From Actinomycetota bacterium (GTDB lineage: Bacteria > Actinomycetota > Geothermincolia > Geothermincolales > RBG-13-55-18), in assembly GCA_003598015.1 (NCBI GenBank), contig QZKE01000041.1:1-48216 (forward strand): 48,216 bases of DNA, in the 5' to 3' direction. Position numbers and translations under genes: made by a program. Of this stretch, positions 42,851 through 48,216 are shown piece by piece. How positions within the stretch are numbered: the stretch's first letter is position 1; the number at the start of each line of letters is the position of its first letter. Under the pieces are notes generated by a model. The model saw only the letters and a list, made by a program, of their open reading frames with translations. It made no database searches and was not told the origin of the DNA.

Positions 42851-44446
42851 ATGAACGAGGAGAAGCGCTCGTCCGACATCCTGGTGGTGGACGACGAGCC
42901 GGAAGTCGCGAGGATAATCGCGATCAACCTCGAATACGACGGGCATCAGGTACGCGTCGCCTATAACGGGCAGGAGGCCCTGGAGGAGGTGGCGCGCAAG
43001 GAACCCGATTGTATCCTCCTCGATATCATGATGCCGGTGATGGACGGCTGGGAGGTCCTGCGGGCCCTCAAGCGCGATCCGGGCTGGGCGCGCATACCCG
43101 TAATCGTGGTCACGGCACGCCACACGGATATAGACCGTATCAAGGGATTCAGCGGGGGCGCGATAGAATACGTCACCAAACCCTTCGATCCCGAGTCACT
43201 CAAGGACTACGTCGCCAAGGCCCTGCAACCGAGGCAGAGAGAGGTGGAGGAGGAGACGAGGCGCAACCGCATCAGGGCGCTGCAGACCTCGACTTTGTAT
43301 CGCATAGCCGAAGCCCTCATATCCACGCTGGAGATACAGGAGATACTCGAGATAGTCGCCGAACAGCTCCTCTCCCTGTTCGATATCGATATCTGCGCTA
43401 TCAGCCTCCTCAATCCCTCGGGAAGCGAACTGCGCCGGGTTTCCTCGCGCTCGACCTTTCCCCTGGGCCGGAAGGTATTGGATACGTTCGATGTCTCTCT
43501 ATCGCGGCTACGGGGTGCCCTGGGCGCGGACCCGCTCGATCTGTCCGGTCCCGCGGAGATTTCCACATCGGGCAAGGACAACGGTGGAACGGAAGCCGCC
43601 GGCCGCCTCTCCATACAACTGCTCCCCCTCAAAGCCAAAGGGCGCTTCACGGGGGCGATATTCCTGGGCCAGGAGAAGCGCTTGTGGTTCAGCGAGGAGG
43701 AGAAAGAGCTGCTCTCGGCCATCGGCAACCTCGTGGCCATGGCCATCGAGAACGCACGCTTGTACGACGACTTGCGCTACGACGAGGAGGTGCACAAGCA
43801 GCTCCTGCAGATGGTGATAACGGCCCAGGAGGACGAGAGGAGGCGGGTAGCATCGGAGCTGCATGACGGCGTGATACAGAACATGGTCAGCGCGCTTTTT
43901 CGTCTGCAACTCTGTGCGACGCAGATGGGAGAAACTCCGGACGGAGTAAGACAGGCCCTGGAGGAAGCCCAGGAGATAGTGAACGGCGGCATTGCCGAGA
44001 TGAGGAGGATAATCGCGGGGCTGCGTCCTCTCGCCCTCGATGACATGGGCCTGGTCATCGCCATCCAGAGATATATCAGGTACTTGCAGGAGGAGGCGCC
44101 GTTCCCTATCGTTCTCACCGCAGACGACGAAGTACCTACCTTGACCCCTGACGTGGAAACCGCGCTCTACCGCATCTTCCAGGAGGGTATGAACAACATC
44201 TTCAAGCACTCGCAATGCGGACGGGCCGATGTATCCATCCATGTCCGCGAGGACGAATTCGTGCTCGAGATAAAGGACGATGGAATAGGGTTCGAATTGC
44301 CCGCGATACAGCATCGCCTGACCCAGGGCTTCGGTCTGGTGGGGATGAGGGAACGCGCGGAGTCACTCGGGGGTATACTCGAGGTAAGGTCCAGCAACGG
44401 GGAGGGTACGATGATCACCGCCCGCATCCCCCTCCGCAAGATCTAG
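42851..44446 (+). CDS. Hybrid sensor kinase: REC-GAF-HisKA_3-HATPase
   Basis: 531 aa from ATG 42851, with GGGAGGG about 10 bases upstream; the frame is open for 186 bases further upstream without a better start. The N-terminal receiver domain has ILVVDDEPEVARII, phospho-acceptor Asp58 (CILLDIMMPVMDGWEV) and the Lys of YVTKPFDPES. A GAF domain follows at about 155-310. The dimerisation/phospho-acceptor domain is of the NarL-partner type, with His338 in ASELHDGVIQNMVSALFRL. The ATPase domain has IFQEGMNNIFKHS (N box), IKDDGIGFE (G1) and GFGLVGMRERAESLGG (G2). There is no membrane segment, so it is a cytoplasmic sensor. A LuxR-type regulator gene follows directly and is the probable partner. Confidence 0.92.
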   Translation: MNEEKRSSDILVVDDEPEVARIIAINLEYDGHQVRVAYNGQEALEEVARKEPDCILLDIMMPVMDGWEVLRALKRDPGWARIPVIVVTARHTDIDRIKGFSGGAIEYVTKPFDPESLKDYVAKALQPRQREVEEETRRNRIRALQTSTLYRIAEALISTLEIQEILEIVAEQLLSLFDIDICAISLLNPSGSELRRVSSRSTFPLGRKVLDTFDVSLSRLRGALGADPLDLSGPAEISTSGKDNGGTEAAGRLSIQLLPLKAKGRFTGAIFLGQEKRLWFSEEEKELLSAIGNLVAMAIENARLYDDLRYDEEVHKQLLQMVITAQEDERRRVASELHDGVIQNMVSALFRLQLCATQMGETPDGVRQALEEAQEIVNGGIAEMRRIIAGLRPLALDDMGLVIAIQRYIRYLQEEAPFPIVLTADDEVPTLTPDVETALYRIFQEGMNNIFKHSQCGRADVSIHVREDEFVLEIKDDGIGFELPAIQHRLTQGFGLVGMRERAESLGGILEVRSSNGEGTMITARIPLRKI

Positions 44447-44458
44447 ATGGAGGATCAA

Positions 44459-45106
44459 ATGGCGAGCAGAAAAATAAAGGTTCTCATTGCGGACGATCAC
44501 CGCCTGGTACGGGAAGGCCTCGTAAACCTGCTGAGGATCAGCCCCGACATCGAGGTGGTGGGAGAGGCCGGCAACGGGGAGGAAGCGGTGGCCAGGGCTC
44601 GCAGCCTGAAGCCGGATATTATCCTCATGGATATCAGCATGCCGGGCATGAACGGCATAACCGCCACCCAGGTGATCGGCAGGGAGTTGCCCGATACCGG
44701 CGTGATAATGCTGACCATGCTCGACCAGGAGACCTACGTGTACGAGGCGGTGAAGGCCGGCGCGACGGGGTACCTGCTCAAGAACGCCGGCTTCGAAGAA
44801 CTGGTGAAGGCGATCAAAGAAGTGCATAAGGGCGGCGCCACCCTGCATCCCGAGGCGCAGGCGCACCTGCTGAAGGAATACGTGTACCTTGCCCGCAACA
44901 ACCAGGATACCTACGGTCTGAGCAGCAGGGAATTCGAAGTGCTGCAGCTGCTTGCGGACGGCATGTCCAACAAGGAGATAGCCGCGAAGCTCTTTATCAG
45001 CGCCCAGACCGTCAAAACCCATATCGCGCACATCTTCGAAAAGCTGGGAGTGGGAGACCGTACCGAGGCGGTGGCGGCGGCACTGCGCAGGGGACTCGTG
45101 ACCTGA
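44459..45106 (+). CDS. NarL/FixJ-type response regulator
   Basis: 215 aa. Two starts are possible: ATG 44447, directly after the kinase stop, and ATG 44459, preferred because GGAGG lies 5 bases upstream of it. The receiver has VLIADDHRLVREGLVNLLR, Asp58 (DIILMDISMPGMNG) and the TGYLLKNA region with the conserved Lys. The DNA-binding domain is LuxR-type: LSSREFEVLQLLADGMSNKE, then IAAKLFISAQTVKTHIAHIF and KLGVGDRTEAV. It is the likely partner of the HisKA_3 kinase just upstream, and the pair is transcribed together. Target genes are unknown. Confidence 0.94.
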   Translation: MASRKIKVLIADDHRLVREGLVNLLRISPDIEVVGEAGNGEEAVARARSLKPDIILMDISMPGMNGITATQVIGRELPDTGVIMLTMLDQETYVYEAVKAGATGYLLKNAGFEELVKAIKEVHKGGATLHPEAQAHLLKEYVYLARNNQDTYGLSSREFEVLQLLADGMSNKEIAAKLFISAQTVKTHIAHIFEKLGVGDRTEAVAAALRRGLVT

Positions 45107-45148
45107 CCTCCAGCCTGCCTCCGCGGGTCATGACGTGAGTGCGGGCAT

Positions 45149-45973
45149 CTATGCCGGCAGGCCGGCTTTCCTCAGCAGCTTCTCCGGGTCCTGCAAGCCG
45201 CCGTAATAACATTCGGGTTTGCAGGCAGTGGTGAGGATGGCGCTTTCGGGGCAGTTGTTGAAGCAGGCCCAGCAGCCGATGCACGAGTCTGCGAACTGCG
45301 GCAGTCCGGCAAGGCTCACCGCCCCCACCGGACATGACTCCACGCAGATGCCGCAGGCGGTGCATGCCCCGGCGTCCACCGACCTCTTGCCGTATCCGCG
45401 CGACAGCACCCCCTTTACAGCGAGTAAGCCCAGGGGCAAGGTGGGCGTAGGCCACAGGATATGGGGAGCCTGCTTCAGCTTGATGCCGTCGCGGTGGCGG
45501 TAGGCCCTGTTCACCATCTCGGTTGCGAAAGCCTGTGTCTTCCTGATGGATCTCTTGCGAGGGAAGGTGAAGCGGTTGTAGAAGTGGCGATCGAGCATGC
45601 GGCCGATGGGCCAGTTATCCGGACAGGCCAGCAAGTGGGCACCGAGTACGACCATCCCCTTGCGGCGCAGCGCGCCCGCCATCATGCGATGGGCTACGCC
45701 GGGCCATCCACCACCCGTGGTGAAGATGAAGGCGGGTAGCCCCCGCAGCTTGGGCATGGCCTTGATGAAACGGTGTACCGGGGTCAGCGGGGCGAAGCTC
45801 TGGATGGGAGTGGCGAAGCAGTAGAGATCGTAGCCGTCGACTTCGTCCGGTGCGGTGTCGCGAAAACGCTGGACGGTACAGCGATGACCTTCTCTTTCCA
45901 GGGTGCGGCGTATGACCTCAACGCCCAGTTGCGTATTTCCCGTGCACGACTCGTAGAGGATCAACAGAAGCAT
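45149..45973 (-). CDS. Flavodoxin-ferredoxin fusion, EFR1-like
   Basis: 274 aa. N-terminal flavodoxin-like domain with a short FMN loop (YESCTGNTQLGVEVIRRTLE) and FIFTTGGGWPGVAHRMMAGAL. C-terminal two-cluster ferredoxin with CTACGICVESCPVGAVSL and CIGCWACFNNCPESAI. Proteins of this EFR1 type are expected to shuttle electrons in anaerobes; partners are unknown. The start has a perfect AAGGAGGT site 5 bases upstream. A TATAAT box and a 17-bp palindrome lie just before it (45990-46011). The gene converges on the response regulator, leaving 42 bp between their ends. Confidence 0.9.
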   Translation of the reverse strand: MLLLILYESCTGNTQLGVEVIRRTLEREGHRCTVQRFRDTAPDEVDGYDLYCFATPIQSFAPLTPVHRFIKAMPKLRGLPAFIFTTGGGWPGVAHRMMAGALRRKGMVVLGAHLLACPDNWPIGRMLDRHFYNRFTFPRKRSIRKTQAFATEMVNRAYRHRDGIKLKQAPHILWPTPTLPLGLLAVKGVLSRGYGKRSVDAGACTACGICVESCPVGAVSLAGLPQFADSCIGCWACFNNCPESAILTTACKPECYYGGLQDPEKLLRKAGLPA

Positions 45974-45989
45974 CGCAGACCTCCTTATA

Positions 45990-46011
45990 TATGACTACGC
46001 GTCATATTATA
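45990..46011 (-). promoter_or_regulatory. -10 box with adjacent palindromic operator candidate
   Basis: On the minus strand TATAAT occupies 46011-46006. Immediately downstream is the palindrome TATGAC-GCGTA-GTCATA (46006-45990), which would cover the transcription start of the EFR1-like gene, 17 bp before its start codon. No regulator gene is adjacent. Confidence 0.55.
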
Positions 46012-46068
46012 ATGTGCATCTACTGCCGGGGCCAGCCTGGGGATCAAGTGCGCCGGGAGAGACCGGAT

Positions 46069-46167
46069 ATGCATCCTTGGACCGCAAGCAGCCTCGGTTG
46101 TCTCTTCCTCATCATCGCCGCGTATTTCCAGTACGAGATAACCATCGCGCCGGTCCTGGAGTGGTAG
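46069..46167 (+). CDS. Possible 32-residue hydrophobic microprotein
   Basis: ATG 46069 has GGGAGAG 9 bases upstream. The short frame encodes a hydrophobic stretch (LGCLFLIIAAYFQYEI) and ends TAG at 46165-46167. It lies alone between the divergent promoter of the EFR1-like gene and the 3' end of the gene at 46206-47069. Chance occurrence is quite possible. Nothing else is seen in the interval 45974-46205. Confidence 0.25.
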   Translation: MHPWTASSLGCLFLIIAAYFQYEITIAPVLEW

Positions 46168-46205
46168 GACGCCGGCCCTGTCCCGCGCAACAGGCGGCGG
46201 ATTGC

Positions 46206-47069
46206 TCACGCCTTCTTGCGCCAGCGCGACTGCGATTCCTTCTTCTCGGCGGGGGCCGGCTGATATCGCTTCACGTTGAGCTTTTGCCGCATCTGCTGGG
46301 AGGCTGCCTCTTCCGGCACGGCCTTGGCGACTTCCTCGAGACGCTCCTCCTCCTGTACCACGTAGGTGGCGATGAGTTTCATGGGGGTGTCCTTGAGATA
46401 CCGGCACATGGCGTTCCAGCCGCTGGATACCCTCCCCGTTTCCTCGTAGAGTTCGTCGAGCAGGTCCGAGAACAGGATGGTGAGCTGGCGGCCCTTGAAC
46501 TCCGCCTCATACAGCTGTTCTTCCTCGCTTGTAAAGTCGTCGAAGGGCTTGTCCAGGAGAGCGATGATGGAGGCGGGTACCTTGATGCTTCTCTCATCCA
46601 GCTTACGCTCCAGCTTCTTGGTGAAGAAGCTCTTGCCCGTCGCGCCGCCCGCCGGGCCGGCCTCGCCGGCCTCGACCGTTCCCCGTGGCGCGGCAGGCCT
46701 TGTCTCCCTGGCCGGGGCTGCGCGCACCTCCCTCTCCCGTTCAATCCCCTGCTCCTCCTGGTTGATGACGTAGGAGACGCAGACCTTGATGGGCGAGTCC
46801 TTGAGAAGATGGCACATGCTCTTCCAGCTGTGCTTGCTGCTCTCGCCCGACGTATCATATATCTGCTGCAGCAGCTTGGCGAAGAGGACCAGGAGCTCCT
46901 TCTCCTTGACCTGCTTTTCGTATGTCTTCCTGTCTTCTTCGTCGAAGGACGCGAACGGTTTGTCCAGCAGGTCGAGTACGAAGGAGGGAGTAGCGATCCC
47001 CTCCTGCTCCAGTTTGTTCGCCAGTTGTTGCGTAAAAAAGCTGCGTTTTGTCCCCGCATCGACGGCCAT
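46206..47069 (-). CDS. Tandem-duplicated domain protein of unknown function
   Basis: 287 aa from ATG 47069, which has GGAG 6 bases upstream; earlier in-frame starts lack a site. Two copies of one domain of about 98 residues, at about 8-105 and 144-241, share the pattern SFFTxxLxxKL, LLDKPFxxF, LxxLFxxLLxxxY, W-x-x-M-C-x-x-L-K-D-x-P-x-K and YVxxxEE. They are joined by a linker rich in Ala, Pro and Arg and followed by a basic tail (EKKESQSRWRKKA). The domain looks all-helical and soluble. I do not recognise it. The gene has no operon partner; the nearest gene upstream is the secreted protein on the other strand. Confidence 0.75.
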   Translation of the reverse strand: MAVDAGTKRSFFTQQLANKLEQEGIATPSFVLDLLDKPFASFDEEDRKTYEKQVKEKELLVLFAKLLQQIYDTSGESSKHSWKSMCHLLKDSPIKVCVSYVINQEEQGIEREREVRAAPARETRPAAPRGTVEAGEAGPAGGATGKSFFTKKLERKLDERSIKVPASIIALLDKPFDDFTSEEEQLYEAEFKGRQLTILFSDLLDELYEETGRVSSGWNAMCRYLKDTPMKLIATYVVQEEERLEEVAKAVPEEAASQQMRQKLNVKRYQPAPAEKKESQSRWRKKA

Positions 47070-47550
47070 GCGGCACTCCACTTCCATTCCAGGCCATCGC
47101 TTGACGGCCGCGGATCCAGACAGCACTGATCCTACGGAAACCAGATTCCTCTAAATGATTCGGCGGTATGGGGCCGGAGATTGAACGCCCCGGGCTCCCA
47201 TTCTTCCTCGACGGCGCGGCGGAGGAACGACCTCCGGCCTGAAGCGGCGGTCCGGTCCGCAAGAGACATCAGGCAAAAAGATCTGCACGAGAAACCGAGG
47301 ATGCAGTGTTCATACATATAATGCCTGTATATTAGGGCTTCAGATGTTCTTTGGGGCATATGAAGGCGGGAGTAAGCATACGGGCATGTTCAGGGCAAAG
47401 ACCGTTTCCCGGCACCCTTACTCCAATCACCGATCAAACGGCTCCACTCCCCGGATTTTTAAGTGCAGGGGCGTGAATTCATCGATTTAAGTGGTGAGAA
47501 CGAAAAATGCTGATACAAAGAATAACACCATTAGATTGGAGGAGAAAAAG
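47070..47550. other. Intergenic stretch without recognised gene
   Basis: 481 bp between divergent genes. I see no convincing ORF. It contains a TTTAAGTG direct repeat (47458-47465 and 47486-47493, 28 bp apart) within an A/T-richer block ahead of the secreted-protein gene, where its promoter is likely. A TATATTAGG patch near 47328 may belong to either gene. No riboswitch is recognised. Confidence 0.4.
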
Positions 47551-48066
47551 ATGAAAGGAAAGTTGAGAATCGCGATCCTGACGGGAGTCACGGCGGCCAT
47601 GCTGCTATTGGCCTTGAGCGGCTTTGCACTAGCCGCAAACCCGGAGAACGTGAACGTGTCGGCGCCGGTGGCCTCGACAATACGTCTCTCCGTCTCCAAG
47701 AACCTGGTGGATTTCGGAGGGGGCAGCCTCGATCCCGAGACCGGCAGCTACAGCGACTCTCTGACGGCCACCGTGAGCTCCAACGTTCTCTGGGAGCTCC
47801 AGGTGCAGAAGAACCGTGACCTGACTGGTCTGTTGGGGGGCGTTATCCCCTCCAGCCAGCTCACCTTCGGCTCCACTTCCGCGGATGGAAGAGTAATCGC
47901 CACGCAGCCCGCGGGAACCGAATTCGGTTCATCTGCGACCATGGTCGCCCAGGGCAACAGGGGCGGGAATATCGGCCTCACCGTCGCTTACGCACTGGAT
48001 ATCGAGTGGGAAGACGCGCCGGATACATACACGGCGACCCACACCTATAGCGTCGTCGCGCGGTAA
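47551..48066 (+). CDS. Small secreted beta-rich protein, unknown function
   Basis: 171 aa. ATG 47551 is preceded by GGAGG 8 bases upstream, and the protein begins with a textbook signal peptide (KLRIAILTGVTAAMLLLALS, then a probable cut after FALA). The mature part is about 145 residues, rich in Ser, Thr, Val and Gly, with alternating strands (STIRLSVSKNLVDFGGGSLD; SDSLTATVSSNVLWELQVQK), suggesting a single immunoglobulin-like or coat-protein-like beta sandwich. It has no cysteine or sortase motif. Its own strong terminator follows. I do not recognise the family; a surface or matrix protein is the likeliest role. Confidence 0.8.
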   Translation: MKGKLRIAILTGVTAAMLLLALSGFALAANPENVNVSAPVASTIRLSVSKNLVDFGGGSLDPETGSYSDSLTATVSSNVLWELQVQKNRDLTGLLGGVIPSSQLTFGSTSADGRVIATQPAGTEFGSSATMVAQGNRGGNIGLTVAYALDIEWEDAPDTYTATHTYSVVAR

Positions 48067-48083
48067 TACTCCACAGGCATGAA

Positions 48084-48113
48084 GAAGCCCGGGATATCCC
48101 CGGGCTTCTTTTT
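48084..48113 (+). terminator. Rho-independent terminator of the secreted-protein gene
   Basis: GAAGCCCGGG (48084-48093) pairs perfectly with CCCGGGCTTC (48099-48108) around a 5-base loop and is followed by five T residues (48109-48113). It lies 18 bp after the stop codon. Confidence 0.95.
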
Positions 48114-48117
48114 CTGT

Positions 48118-48216
48118 GTGTGCCAGGCATGGCCGACAGCTCGGGGGTGAAAGTCCCCTGTCCAACCTGACGGAGGTGAAGGACCAGCTAAGCGCAAGGG
48201 CTCAGTCGTGAGGCTG
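48118..48216 (+). mobile_element. 5' end of a group II intron, probably class C, cut by the window edge
   Basis: Starting GTGTGCC at 48118, the sequence has the features of domain I of bacterial group II introns: GGGGGTGAAAGTCCCC (48144-48159), then GACGGAGGTGAAGGA and CGCAAGGGCTCAGTCGTGAG near the edge. Class C introns insert just downstream of terminator hairpins, and this one begins five bases after the T-tract of the terminator at 48084-48113. The reverse-transcriptase gene and 3' end would lie outside the window. Confidence 0.75.

Noticed and set aside
47132-47359. 75-codon minus-strand frame upstream of the tandem-domain gene
   Set aside because: No ribosome binding site, no recognisable composition or domain, and it lies in a likely promoter region.

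Overview
The window is high-GC bacterial DNA, probably from an anaerobic or facultative Gram-positive-type lineage; a deep-branching actinobacterium of the Geothermincolia type is my best guess. The grounds are a tmk-holB-ricT (yaaT) run, RsbU-like PP2C phosphatase and two-component signalling, a DtxR-family regulator, a membrane pyrophosphatase, a four-subunit pyruvate:ferredoxin oxidoreductase, a class I fumarase and many CxxCxxCxxxCP ferredoxin modules. The taxonomic call is inference; there is no rRNA gene in the window.

Layout. 1-1.2 kb: a repeat-rich stretch around one small hypothetical gene. 1.2-5.8 kb: a GAF/PAS/SpoIIE phosphatase and a PaaK-like CoA ligase. 5.8-16.9 kb (minus strand): a surface or secreted cluster with a subtilisin-like protease and two paralogous, very large six-hairpin glycosidase-like proteins. 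The protease and one glycosidase-like protein share the same C-terminal module, four copies each. 17.3-21.0 kb: an aminotransferase, a translin-family protein, an M48 membrane protease and a DtxR-family regulator. The regulator is divergent from the pyrophosphatase hppA (21.3-23.4 kb), and a good promoter can be read on each strand between them. 24-26 kb: an archaeal-looking topoisomerase I. 26.6-30.6 kb: malate dehydrogenase and the two halves of fumarase, with an MFS transporter gene between the halves. 30.8-33.6 kb: tmk-holB-ricT. 33.9-37.0 kb: porCDAB-like genes, then tRNA-Thr(CGT). 37.3-42.6 kb: an HXXEE membrane protein, a small membrane protein, a DUF3795 protein, a methyltransferase, a ferredoxin-tailed aldo/keto reductase and a TPR plus HExxH protein. 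42.9-45.1 kb: a REC-GAF-histidine kinase and its LuxR-type response regulator. 45.1-48.2 kb: a flavodoxin-ferredoxin (EFR1-like) protein, a tandem-domain protein of unknown function and a small secreted protein whose terminator is followed directly by the 5' end of what looks like a group II intron, cut by the window edge.

The most unusual content is between the genes. One repeat system, here called modules Y, Z and W, fills six intergenic stretches. Where an adjacent upstream gene can be identified (four loci), the modules lie 3' of it in the sense orientation and in a similar order. W is a hairpin unit of roughly 100 bp present in at least nine full or partial copies. Separately, five long-armed palindromes (77-138 bp) of three sequence families sit between genes. 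Two members of one family differ in sequence but keep perfect pairing through compensatory changes. One of these palindromes supplies the stop codons of both convergent genes that flank it. No CRISPR array, integrase or intact transposase was seen.
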